A program made the translations under genes and the position numbers. 64,000 nt of DNA. It comes from Castanea sativa (Eukaryota; Streptophyta; Magnoliopsida; Fagales; Fagaceae). The notes beneath the pieces are model-generated. The model did not search any database and was not told the DNA's origin. It worked only from the letters and a program-made list of their open reading frames with translations. The stretch lies in contig NC_134024.1 of the NCBI RefSeq assembly GCF_040712315.1, forward strand, positions 24,750,658 to 24,814,657. The letters run 5' to 3'. This document shows positions 11,208 to 22,818 of the stretch, piece after piece (position 1 is the stretch's first letter; the number at the start of each line of letters is the position of its first letter).

Positions 11208-12399
11208 TTTCTTTATGATGTCTTTTGAAGAGTATGGCAAGTCCCCATGAAACATTACAATTGATGCACCTGACATTATAAGATTCTGTAAATAAAGATC
11301 TTGAATTCTAGGAACTCCTACACATGGATGCAGATGAAGAATAACTCAAACAGATTTTTAATGGAACAGATATTAGCTAAGAAAAGAGTACCTCCACTGA
11401 CATCCATTGCAAGACTTTGACCATCATTTTTACCGAACTTTTTGTACAGAAAGCAACCCCAAAAACACATAAGTGCAACCAGAAGTAGGGCACCAACTGT
11501 TGCACAGGCACTTATAAGCAGCTGCCCGGAGTATTTCTTTTTTACACCCACAGCTTGGGCTTCAAAAAGTCAAATTCAAGAGAGTATAAGTCATCACATT
11601 AATCCAGTATTGAATACAATAATGTCAAATATAAATCTTTTAACATAAAAATCATTGAGGGACATCAAGAGTACCAACTCTGCCAATTTTTTTTTTTTTT
11701 TAATGAATTCCGCCAATTAGCAAGACAACCATAATAGTAGTAAAGTTTTCAGTCCAATAAATGGAATCTGAATGCTCTATAATCCCAAAATTGCATCCAT
11801 AACACAAGCCAATCAAGTTCCTTAGAGTAGCTACTTTACCTGAGGTTGGAGATTGGGAATTTGTTCCAGGTCCTCCAGCATCATCCTTGCATGTCACATT
11901 GATTTGCTTCCCACATAAACCACGGTTGCCAACAAAACTGCGAGATAATGTTTTCAAAAATTAACTGTAGCTACTCACAAAGTCTAGCTTCTAGTTAAAT
12001 TAATGTATTTGTTCAGCTTAATGTAACATTCAGTGACAAAGGCAAGTTACAGATCATAAAGAAATTTTTGTCAAGAGTAGAGTAGCAAAAGGAATCCGTT
12101 GCATTCCCTTTCATCAATAATAATTTGTAATATTTCATTGATAGACTTGTTTATTAACAGCAATGAAAACTTTATTAAAAGAAAATATACTTCGAATAGA
12201 TAGAGAAGACTCCCAAGAAGCTATCCTTAATTATTAGCCACTAAGCGGCTTGATGATCAAAAAACACATAACAGAACATATTATTTGATAAAAATGATGA
12301 AACTTGTGGCAATATAGTGTCACTATAACTCAGGTTCATTCATTCTAAATTAATATTTGATAGGCATAATTTAAGCTCCTTTGTTTTTGGAAAGTAAAT

Positions 12400-13690
12400 C
12401 CTCATTAATAAAATAAAAGGGGGTACTGAAAGTGCACAGGTTTTATAATAGATGCTCCCAAAAAATATAAATTATAAATGTAAAGAATCCATGATCTCCC
12501 AAAGAGAACTACACTATCTAGAGGCATCCAATGAAAATGTGAAATCAAAATTGATACTTCACTGCCTAAAGGAAGCTGAATCCCATCAAAAGCCAGAGAA
12601 TTTCTCTTTTTCGCCATAATATCCGGATCAGATATAACAACACCAAGTTCCAGATTTTATTTCTGTACCAGTCTGATCTAGAAAAGTAGCATTGTTTGGG
12701 TGGACTCTCCGCTTGGGGAAATCCAAAGCACACAGGCAGTGTGCTAAGGAAACAGGAAAACAACAAAACTAAGATGCATGGAAAGTACATCTATCAATCA
12801 GATCAGAAAAAGAAATAAAGTGAAAAACACCCAATGCATTTGTCCATTCAAATAAAGTCTGGAAAAAGGAAAGCTTGAGGTCATGAATCGATCTTTCACT
12901 CCATTCAAAAGTCCGAGCATCTCTCCCACCAAATACCCCACATAAGACATTGAGGGATCATTTCTGTGTCTACTAAACTTGCTTGGCCAGCTAGCTAGAA
13001 GCTCCACAGCCCAAATATGAAACCACTAAATTCCACAGCTCTCTAGCTACACAGAGTAATGTAAGAGCAAATGATTACTTGTCTTCCCAGCCCTTTTACA
13101 CATGCAACACCACCTCAATAACAATAATCCCACGCCTTTAAAAATTATCAATAGTTAAAATTCTTCGCTACATCACTGTCCATAGGAAGAAACGCACTTT
13201 TGGTTTCCAGACAGTATTCCATGGAAAAGACATTCAAGAATTGGAATGTAAGACCTCATAGTAGGATCGGACTTCTTGTCCTTTCCTGGGAAGAAGGTTT
13301 CCAGCAAAGTTTATCTATTCCATCCCCTCCCCACACTCCAAAATAAATCGAATCCATAAAGGAGGCAACTGACTCTATACTCCCAGTCTTGAACCAATTG
13401 AATAAAACTGACATTCCAATGATAATCCCCTGAGAAAGATATTAACTTAACAACTGAAGCATCCTTATTACATGCAATGCCATACAATTCTGGAAAAGTA
13501 TCTTTCAAAGGTGGTCCCCCGCACCAAGAATCATGCCAGAATTTAATAGAAGAATCATCACCCACCTTGAAGCTAATAAAACAATGAAAAGTATCCCGCC
13601 CTTTCTTGATACTCTTCTTAGAACACCAACCCAACCACAAACTGCCACACTTTGTGTCTACTACCCTTCTCAACAAAGCATCCTCTTCAT
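12400..13690 (-). mobile_element. 5-prime-truncated LINE (non-LTR retrotransposon) C-terminal fragment
   Basis: The minus strand encodes the reverse-transcriptase zinc-binding (zf-RVT) part of a plant LINE ORF2. It reads VGDDSSIKFWHDSWCGG, LKDTFPELYGIACNKD and a DWE motif (13676-13311). Then, across frameshifts and stops, come DKLCWKPSS, ILTIDNF and ARELWNLV, and the tail FQTLFEWTNALGVFHFISFS to about 12790. The rest to about 12400 is probably 3-prime untranslated sequence. The reverse transcriptase and endonuclease domains are absent, as expected for a 5-prime-truncated insertion. A clear poly(A) tail or target duplication is not seen. It sits in the FEI relic where LRR exons should be. Confidence 0.8.
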
Positions 13691-14534
13691 ATAAAGTGTC
13701 CCTTCAAGAAGGGCATTTTTACCATTACCTCTTCTTGATTGGTATGGAGCTAATAGACTTAAATGGCATACAGAAGGTTACTTTCCTCTAATCACACTAT
13801 GGATGTGGCATATTATGTACCATTCTAATGCCCCCTCAAGCAATTTTAATATGTACATGCACAAAGTTTGCATATATTGAGGAAACGTTCTATCTCCAGT
13901 TCATGATTTTTAACAACTAATTAACGCCATTTCTTCAACATTCAGTCAGACAATAGTACATATCATTAGTTAACAAACATGAGAACATATCACTTAGTTA
14001 TCAAACATGAGAACACATATTAGTCATAAGAGAACCATTGGAAGTGCTTACATTGCCTGCAACTCTGTGCAATTTCCCAATTCTGAAGGAATTGTCCCAT
14101 AAAAGTTGTTGTCATGAAGAGCTCTAGAACATGATACATCATAATACCATCAGCTGCAACATCACATTTTAACATAGCAAATTAAACAAAAAAAGGTCAA
14201 CAAAAAAACGTACAAAAACTTCAACTGGTCTAGCTTCCCAAGATCAGGTGATAGAGAACCACTCAATTTGTGATACAGAAGACGCCTGGAAGATATCAAG
14301 AACAAACAGAGTTAGTATCATAGTTTCAAAGGCAATACATTTTGCAGTTGGTAAATTGTGTCCTATCATGTTTCCATTCCCACTTCTCCATCCCATGCAT
14401 CATGCATTATATGATACACATTTTTCACAAAATAAAAAAGTAAAAAGGGAAAGTTAACTAAAAAAGAATAGGATACATGCTACTTTCAAAAAAAAAAATA
14501 CAGAAGTGCAAAATTTTTCACCATCAAAAGGAAG

Positions 14535-14645
14535 AATAAAGTTTTTTTTTAATAGATCCGAAGTCAAAGTGAGGGATTCAAATCCTAGACACCTAGTTGA
14601 AAACACCAGGGAGTGCTAGTTAACCTAAAGGTCATTGGCTTGAAA
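14535..14645. mobile_element. tRNA-related SINE-like remnant
   Basis: Contains GATTCAAATCC, a good match to the RNA polymerase III B-box consensus, followed by a tail (CACCTAGTTGAAAACACCAG, then GGTCATTGGC) of a style I associate with dispersed plant SINE-like repeats. It lies in a FEI relic intron. Both ends are uncertain. Confidence 0.4.
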
Positions 14646-15321
14646 GGAAGAATAAAGTACCCAATGCCTGATCCTAAATATGAAACCTTTATCCTCAAAC
14701 TCAATAAAATTAGCACTTAAGAATGTAAAACAAGTGCATATCACTTTAGGTCCCATTCGCCAAGTTAGGAATTTATAATTCCACAAAATTTCCTGTGATG
14801 GAACAAGACTTTTATAGGAGAATTTCCTAATGTAATCTAGTATGACTGTTTTAAATTGTTAAGAATGTTATAAAAACCATTGGTCAGAATTTGGCCAGAA
14901 TACTTGAAGTTCTTGGAGTTTCTTATTCCAATTTGGTGGGATGGGAAATTTTGGTACCCAATTTTTGGAACAGTTTGTGCAACTGCAACCCAATGAGGGA
15001 GTTGGATATATGTTAAGAAGAACAAAGGTCCCTCCAGGACTACATGGAAATTAGATAAAATGCAATATGTTTTGGGTTAATTATCAGCAACTACAAAAAT
15101 AAACCATCAATAATTATGCATTAAAAAAAAGCAACAGAGGAAAATGACGATACAAGCATATTTAGAGGTTATTCTAGAAAATTACAAGTATGTTACTCTT
15201 TTTGAACTCAAATCACATTTCACCCCTTTCCAATTACATGGGTCAGGATCTTCTGGTCTCCATTGTTCAAGGACTCCATCTGAACTAACAACTGCTGTCC
15301 TGAACCTTAGAAGTGCCTCAC

Positions 15322-15514
15322 CTACAAACCACAAAGGGAACTTGACACATTAAAAGTGAGAGAGAGAAATAAAAGAACATGTCCGTCTTTCTTGCTTGAA
15401 GCATAGACTGAGCAAACAAGGTGAACATTCACCTAGAATTTCAATTGGTGCCCAACCTAGTGAGGTGAAAAAAAAGGGCAATATTTATCATTATCAAGAT
15501 CATATCATAATGGA

Positions 15515-15579
<65 letters not shown>

Positions 15580-16707
15580 GTTTTTTTTATATCTAAATGA
15601 CGGCATTGTCAAAGACAAATACGACAGCTGAGCTATAACTTATAAGAATGATAACTCCAACCAAACTCAACCAGTGGCTTATGCAAGTTTAAGCAATAAT
15701 TTGAAGAGAACCATTTCCATTACTAGTACGAAGGTTTTGATAAAATGTATATATAATAATCAAAAATATATAAATCATCAGCACTGTACCACTTTGAGCT
15801 ATCAAGAATAATAGAAAAAGAATTACAAATTCATAAATATATCACCATACCATCAGATTTTAAAATAAAATAATAAGCATTGAAAGAAAACCAAAATGAT
15901 TTGATTTGACAAAAGTAGCATCCCATTCACAGATTTTAAATAACCCAACTAACCAATAGCCCTTATAAAAAATGTGGCAATGAAGGATTATTAATCAATA
16001 GAAATGCATAATAGATGAACCAAAAATTTTAAAAAGTAAAAGGAGTCATAAAGAGTGCACTGCAAAAGGGGTTGCTTCATGTAGTCAGATTGGTGGATTA
16101 ATACAAACGTCACCATCTATGAAATTGTGTGGAAAACTCTAATATTAAGTACAAACAGCTTGTCAAAAAGTTGGACTTTTTGCATGAGGTTGCGGCAATG
16201 ATTTCTATCTCAAACAATCACCACCACTTCATAATTTGTACAAGATTGCATGTAATACAATCAATAACCAGATTGTAACCTTATTTACTAGCAGAAAGCC
16301 TCTGCTGGACAGGCATAAACAATTGCGAATTGAGATAAAGAGTCATCACCCACTGCTCTTCAGAGCTGCGTAGGAATCTATGAGGGGTGGTTTTGATAGG
16401 GTCCAACCCTTCAACACTTTTCGCATGAAGCAGCTACTCTCAACTTTCAAGACTCAAACTCACATACTTAGGCTTGGCAGCCCAAGACTTAACTTTTAGA
16501 GTAGCAGACAATGGCCATTGATTTAACCATTAAACTAATATTGCTTACCATCTTCCACACCCGCATCAATGTTATTTTGGCCCCTCCGTACTCGTTCCCA
16601 TCACCTAGTTCCAATAATGTACGTTCAAACCATATTGAAAACAAAAATAATATCATGAAGTAATCAACAGTAGATTGAAATGTGAAAAGAGGAATATATA
16701 CCACTGG
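15322..16707. other. Gene-free stretch with a (TA)n run
   Basis: No exon is supported, and the FEI signal-peptide exon expected here is not visible. A pure (TA)n microsatellite occupies 15517-15575. The left end of the PMD element should lie in this interval, but no palindromic modules like those of the right end were found. Confidence 0.5.
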
Positions 16708-19647
16708 TTATAAAGTGTGTTGTTTCACATTAAGCTTTGAGTTACTTTTTTTGAATCTTATGCCGTCTCGTATAATGAGGAGGAGGTCTTGCATGTCCTT
16801 CGTCAGATGCCTCGGGCCCAGCATTGTGTCCATGTTTGTGCCCCCTATCCCACAAGGAGGTGCCTTTGATATGCGTTTCGGCCGACCTTCTGCCACTGCA
16901 GGTAACCCAACAGTCTGCTCAGCCTGAACATGGGGTAGGTCGATGGCTGAAGAAGGGGCAGTGTGTGTACTGTGGGAGGGTGGCTCCTGCTGCATGTCAA
17001 GTGGAGTTGGATCAATACCCAAGTCAAAGGATGAAATGGGTAACAGTTGAGGAAATGACCGTAGAGTGTGTGGACGAATGTCAGACCCAGGACAAGGATG
17101 TGGGGTGGGTGTCAGGATGGTGGGGCGAGGAGATGGATGTGGGGTGGGTGAAGGGATAGTGGGGGTAGGGGATGGATGTGGGGTGGATGAAGGGATGGTA
17201 GGGCTAGGGGATGGATGTGGGGTGGATGGAGAAGGATCGGGGGTAGGGACAACCCAAGGGCTAGCAACAGGCGGACGAGGGCGACATCCGGCCGGGGTTG
17301 TGCTTGTGCTTAGGCCTTCAGTAGTGCTTGGGCCTGCAGGAGTAGGTGTCTCCTCATTTGGGGCCTCAGGGATAGGAGGTTGTACACGTTCAATTGCATG
17401 CACTACCATCAGGACCTCAGTAATGTCCTTGTGGTCCTCCGTGCCCACTGGGTGACGCCTCAACAAACGGACGTATCCTTCAATCTGCACATGGAAAAAC
17501 CACACATATTAGTAATGCAATACCAAATCAACAATGCCAATCGATAATAAAATAAATGTTGGTTCAGAATTGGTTCTGCTAGTAATAATTGCAAATTATA
17601 GGAAGACCAAGTGCTAAGTAGAAAATGTAGTAACATATATCATGTTATCTAAACAGTGGTTTCATGTTATTTCAGTACGGTAAGATGTAGAAGACATTGA
17701 GAACTTACCAGCAGAGTCACTATAGCACCGGGCCTATCTATGAACCTCCGAGTTATCCTTTTGAACCAGTCGTGGTACTCGTGCTGTGGAGGCATATCAC
17801 CAAGCACTGCTTCACAATGCCGTTGAAGGCGATTACCCCACTCATCGATATGCACAGCATGTTTTCGTGTCCAATCAACACCGACCTTCCCCCTCAAATC
17901 AATGCCATGAAGCACTGTGTCAATGTCAACATTAAGGGGAATTTCTTGGATCATCCCAAATTGATGAACGACACGATCCAGTGTATGTTTTTCTACTAGA
18001 TGGAAACATACAAGTGGCACCGTTGTCGTCCACACAGCCCTCCCTGCAACGCACCACAGCGGAAGGTCCTCTAACTCAGCTTCATATGGCTGCCACACCA
18101 CCTACAACAGCCAAAAAACAAGGACACAACACATTATGCAACAATGTTTATATTTCAAAGCTCACCAAACCTATATCTTATTCCTAAACATATAAAATAA
18201 TGCATTTTCATACCTGGCCTGGCAACATTGAAGTTATTTACTCACGATACCTGTCCCTGAAGATGTGGGCGGGCCTATTTTTCTTGTTTGGGACCCACAA
18301 CCACCTACAATCAAGAAGAATAGATCAATATCTACAACTTTTGTACAGAGATAATTCCAATGTTAAAACTATAATGTAATCACATATAACTAGTGAGATA
18401 ATGTTATAGATATTTACTTAATTAATAATATCACTAGAATAAGAAACAGTCCTTATAAAAAACAAAGCATATACAAGCCACATGACAATCACAAAATTAG
18501 AGTATATTAACGTAATAATATATATTGAACCTCTATTTGAAATTTATGCAATGTTGACATAAAAATTTGCTAGAAGCCTTTAAAATAAATAAATAAAATC
18601 AAGTTACATGATTGTGGGCTTAGGTAATGATCACATAATGTATATAACGTGCATGAGGTAAAAACTTACTTCAAGGACAGTGGACCACGCACTGGAGGAC
18701 CATAAGCACCCACTGGCGGGTCATGCTCAACTGCAGGGCACAAATAGGGGAACCTGGCCCATGCCCAATACTGGAGTAACAGTAAGCACCCACTAATCTG
18801 ACTGGTGTCCTCGCTTGCCCTGCATAGCTCTCGGTACAACCATGCAAGGCAAGCACTTCCCCAACTGTACCTTCGTGGGTTACGAAGGTCTTCTAACTGC
18901 TGCACCCACATTAGATGCACCCTATCACCGGATTTGTCCATGAATATTGTGTCCCCCAGTAGCGCTAGGATGTAGCATCGTGCTTACTTATGCAGCTGGT
19001 CCTCTTCAGCATTAGGCGGCAATGGATTAGCAACTTGCTCCAAAAGCCAGTTGATGAGAATCCTTTGACCAGTAAGTTGCTTATGGTTGTCTTGATTTAT
19101 AGGTTGAAAGCCAAGGAAGTCTCAGCACACATCCACCCAAGTTTTCTGCGTGCTCCCTGTTATAGCGTCACCATCAACAGGAAGCCCGAGAAAAACCTCC
19201 ACACCCTGCAATGTGATGGTGATCTCACCATGTGGCATGTGGAAGGTGTGAGTCTCGGGTCGCCATCGCTCCACTAAGGCCGTTATTAGACCATGGTCAA
19301 TCTCTCTACCCAGGACCCAAAGGAGTCCCTCCAAACCAACTGCCTTGATGATGTTCTCGACTCGGTCGTCCACCATTGGCTCCTGATTGGAGAACTCTGA
19401 ACTACGGCTACGGCAGGTAACGGATCCTGGATCCTACACAGAATAGAACCATGGATTAATATATGACAACAAATGCATGTACATTGTATAAATTAAATGC
19501 ATGTACATTAGTGATTAATGTAGTGTTATGTTTTACCTGCCCATTCCAAATAGCTTCGGATCGATGCTTGAGTTGCTTAGACAACACTGACCTGTCAATG
19601 GGTCCAGGCTCTGTATAGTCAATCCGCCCAGCATTTGCAGCAGCCAT
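16708..19647 (-). pseudogene. Plant mobile domain (PMD, MAIN-like) gene with three stop codons
   Basis: Five exons with good splice sites and matching phases: 19647-19537 (MAAANAGRIDYTEPGPIDRS), 19433-18670 (PMD core, including LVERWRPETHTFHMPHGEIT and VFLGLPVDGDAITG), 18304-18214, 18101-17709 (CFHLVEKHT, FGMIQEIP) and 17484-16708. The last encodes a Pro/Ser-rich tail with 13-residue repeats, ending GRPKRISKAPPCGIGG and a short basic C-terminus. PMD proteins occur in transposons and as host genes (MAIN, MAIL1) linked to silencing. In-frame stops lie at 19122-19124 (TGA), 18984-18986 (TAA) and 18238-18240 (TAA). No frameshifts were seen, so decay is recent and mainly by point mutation. The TGA probably replaces an Arg CGA codon, which fits loss of a methylated CpG. 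The position inside a MULE-ended element suggests a transposon-borne copy. Confidence 0.9.
17080..17240 (-). repeat. 39-bp minisatellite coding Pro/Ser/Thr repeats
   Basis: About 3.5-4 copies of a 39-nt unit encode a 13-residue repeat of the form TPHPSPxPTIxxx in the last PMD exon. The period is a multiple of three, so copy number can change without breaking the frame. Confidence 0.85.
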
Positions 19648-21889
19648 ACTGCACAAGAATGATAAGCACTTAATTTGAGACATGAACACACAATATGCTT
19701 ATGGAACTAGGTATGAGTTAGAGCAACTAAAGCCAATTTGTACAATGAGAATTCAGTCAAAGATGAAAGACTGAACCAAAAGCAAGAAAAAGAGTAGTAG
19801 TAGCAATCAACTGCAGCCGAACCATATTAGAATTAATAAACTAAGATGCAAGCAGAAAACAACCCAGATTGTTAAAACTCAACCCCTTAGGAAAAAAAAA
19901 AACACAATAATTCCCACACAAATCCAGCAAAACCTCTGTTCATAGAAGAAAAATTCAAATGGTCCCATCCATGTACATCAAGGTAGCCAGAGAAACATCA
20001 AAAAAAAATTGAGCATGCATTTGAACATCCCATGGAAATTAAAAAGAACCATTATTTTATATAACTTCATAGAGAAATCTATCACAAGTCATGGAACAAT
20101 AAAGTAATTGGAAATGTGGGGATTAGGAAGAAAAACCTACTAAATGATCTTAGGTTGATGGAGGAGAAAAGGAATAGTGGATATTTGCCTGAGGAAGATA
20201 GATAAACAATGGTGGAGGTGAAGGCAACCTTGGAAAAAACAATGTATTGGAGGAGATCTCTTGGAGAAAAAAAAATCATTATTCTTATTGTGGCTAAAAG
20301 GAGGTGTTAGGGAAAGTAATTTCCCAATTATATAATGCAATTGTGCAGGAGAGGCAAATTCTGGGTTCAGTTCTTATTGCGAAAAAATGCGTAGACCACA
20401 GAGTTGTCAGGTAGCCCTAGAATTTTAATTAACCTTTTTTTTAAGATACACTTAACACTAACCCGAATTTTTTTGTATATGATCCATGAATACACTTACA
20501 CCAACCAGAATTTTTTTTGTATATGCTCCATGAATACACTTACACTAACCAGAATTTTTTTGTATATGCTCCATGAATACACTTACACTAATCTACAGCT
20601 TAATCTCTTTTCTATATCACATTCTATTTGACATCATTAAGAAGCTTTGATTCAGCAACATTACTTGATTCCTTCCAATCAACACAATCAGGTCCAACTG
20701 TCATTCCCACAAATAATGCATGATTTGAACCACAAACTCTGCTGGTTGTCAATCATCTAGCCTGAAAAATGACAAATCGAAGCCTGCAACTAATAACCAA
20801 TCTATCCAGCCAATGTTCATGACAACAAACCCTGTTACATTGACCAGATTCCAATGAAAGCCCGTGCTCATCCTCAGAGGCAAATACGAGTTCATCAGTG
20901 TTTTTATCAATGTGGTGTATAGTTTACCTGAGTTGAATTTTCTAATAGTATAAAATTAGAAGTGCCTAGAAAATGCGATTTGACTTAAACCAAGGTCATT
21001 GACAGTCTACCTGACAGACAATGAGTTGTTGTCTATGTTTGGATCTAATTTAGAAAGATTTTTGTATTTGATTTTACAAAAAATCATCAGACCCAGAATC
21101 TTAAAATTAATTAAAAAAGTACATAGAATCCCATCCAGAAAGAAATGTTCTCTAATTTCATAACAGGATTACAGGAGCATTGCCATGGTAAAGTAAGTAA
21201 GTAAATAAAATAAGAAGGTGGGGGGGAAGGGAAACCTGGTTGAATTGAAGAATTTTATGATAACAGAATTTTATCTAGGGCTTATTGAAATATAATTACA
21301 AGTTTGGGTAGCTACTCTGCTGCTAGTGTCAAGAGAAATCAATTAAAAACAAGACCCATAACAATCTAAGAAAAACAATAATTGAAACAATAATTGGTGT
21401 ACAAAAATAACAATAATTGAAACAACATACATAGGATTGGCATAACAATTTAACGAAAAGAAACCCTTCAAAAAAAGAAAAAAAGAAGCATACTATATGA
21501 GAATACACACCAATTTCAGGTAAAAACTACCAAAGTGGGGGAGGGGGGAATCAAACTCTCTTACTCGTTCAAAAAAAAAGTTAGGAACCCAATTTTCATG
21601 AAAAATAATGGTTTTATTGTGTCCTTGCACTAATTACACACTAGCCTACATCAATTCAATTCACAAGCATACCAACACGGCCAAAGCAAACCCAAAACCC
21701 CAAAATCCCAAACCAAACACACACAGAAAATACACATTCTGAATAAAGAAAGATTCAACGCAAAATACATGAACAAAGAAAAAAGGAAAAGATCATTCAC
21801 TTACGGTTTTCTCTGTGAGCAAGAGGGAGGCAGTAGAGGCGTAGAGCAAGATAAAGGGTTATCAGTTTTCTCTGTGTACACTCACCTTT
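19648..21889 (-). other. Upstream part of the PMD element, with a ~44-bp minisatellite
   Basis: No coding exon is supported between the PMD ATG and the element end. It probably contains 5-prime untranslated sequence and introns. At 20446-20600 a unit of about 44 bp (ACACTTACACTAACCAGAAT, a T run, GTATATGCTCCATGAAT) is repeated about 3.3 times. Confidence 0.55.
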
Positions 21890-22408
21890 TTTTTTTAGTT
21901 TTGAGAGATCGCGTAGAGGGTGAGTGAGTGAACAGTGGTGAGTACGAAGAGGGTGAGTGAGTGAGAGTGGAGAGGGTGAGCGAGTGAGAGGGGCTGAGGT
22001 TCGGTGTGTGAGAGTGAGAGGGTGGGTGAGAGGGAGAGTGAGTGAGAGTCTGCTGTGTTAGAGAGAGAGGAAAGTATTTGTGCAAGAGGCATTAATTTTG
22101 AAAATAACCCAAATTGAAATCGAGTCTTACAAACTCGGTTTCCTATTTTTCCACGTGGATCAACCACGTCATACCCAAATGGCCACGTCACATAAATCGA
22201 GTCTTAGAGACTCGATTTTCAGGTGGACGTTACGTGAAAAAAATGCCACATCAAACTAAAAACCGAGTCTAAAAGACTCGATTTATAGGCTCAAAATCGA
22301 GCCTTTTAGACTCGAGATGTTAATAAATTATATAGTTTGGAAACCGGCCTGCTAACTATATACTTAGAACTAAGGGCTAATTTGCTATTTTTGCCCATTC
22401 CCGCGAGA
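21890..22408 (-). repeat. Leader and palindromic-module terminus of the PMD element
   Basis: 21890-22075 is GA-rich (CT-rich on the transcribed strand), like the leader at 1190-1310 of the other MULE. Four palindromic modules lie near 22119-22145, 22194-22219, 22258-22284 and 22294-22318. The last ~85 bp match the other element's tip. This probably is the promoter of the PMD gene. Confidence 0.75.
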
Positions 22409-22784
22409 GTTTTGGCTCCAAATACTACATTTTTCAGCACCATTTTAACGTAACCTTCAAGATAAAGATATCCCAAATTTTTCAACCCACAAAATAAAGC
22501 CCCATAATTTGAAAAATAAAAGGTGCGGCCGTCGATGACTTAGCTCCAACGACGATCTGAGGCGCGGTGGTTGGCGATATCATCTCCGACGACGAGCTGA
22601 GGGGCACGGTGGTCGGCAATATCATTTCCTCCACTTCTTCGTTTGATTACAGGTCTCTCTCTATTTAACTCTGTTTGTTTCCCGAGAAAAAAAAAGTTGA
22701 AGTTGTCCCAATCTCTCTTCCACTTCTTCGTTCGACTACAAAGTATTCGTCCAATTTTGGGTTAGTCCTGGTGTTTTAGGGGCT

Positions 22785-22818
<34 letters not shown>

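Larger units (their letters stand above)
11208..15321 (-). pseudogene. FEI1/FEI2-like LRR receptor kinase relic lacking inner LRRs and kinase
   Basis: Six exons in order on the minus strand keep consistent splice phases. 15321-15186 is the LRR N-terminal cap ([33 protein letters not shown]). 14285-14214 and 14123-14052 are two 72-nt LRR exons (YHKLSGSLSPDLGKLDQLK; ALHDNNFYGTIPSELGNC). 11937-11840 carries FVGNRGLCGKQINVTCKD. 11553-11392 holds the membrane span ([20 protein letters not shown], then [12 protein letters not shown]). 11269-11208 reads [23 protein letters not shown] kinases act at the plasma membrane in cell-wall synthesis signalling. The signal-peptide exon and the LRR exons expected between 14052 and 11937 are missing; a LINE lies in that gap. 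The kinase domain is replaced by a MAPK exon, out of frame with a stop soon after. A working receptor is not possible. Confidence 0.9.
16708..22408 (-). mobile_element. MULE-type element carrying a plant mobile domain gene
   Basis: The right end (22085-22408), read on the minus strand, matches the left end of the MULE at 641: the same CTCGCGG start, the same block GCAAAAATAGCAAATTAGCC, and then palindromic TCGAG...CTCGA modules. As in the first element, a CT-rich leader (21890-22075) follows the modules and then the gene. The left end was not identified, so 16708 only marks the end of the gene. The two elements look like members of one transposon group with different cargo. Confidence 0.65.

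Noticed and set aside
14535..14645. A functional tRNA gene from the B-box-like GATTCAAATCC.
   Set aside because: No cloverleaf, A box or acceptor stem could be assembled; a SINE-like remnant fits better.
17066..17455. 129-residue plus-strand frame rich in Gly and Val.
   Set aside because: It is antisense to the Pro-rich repeat of the PMD gene, whose minus-strand exon has matching splice phases.
19122..19376. Stop codons in the PMD gene as real exon ends.
   Set aside because: Family sequence continues in the same frame past each stop and the downstream splice phases agree.
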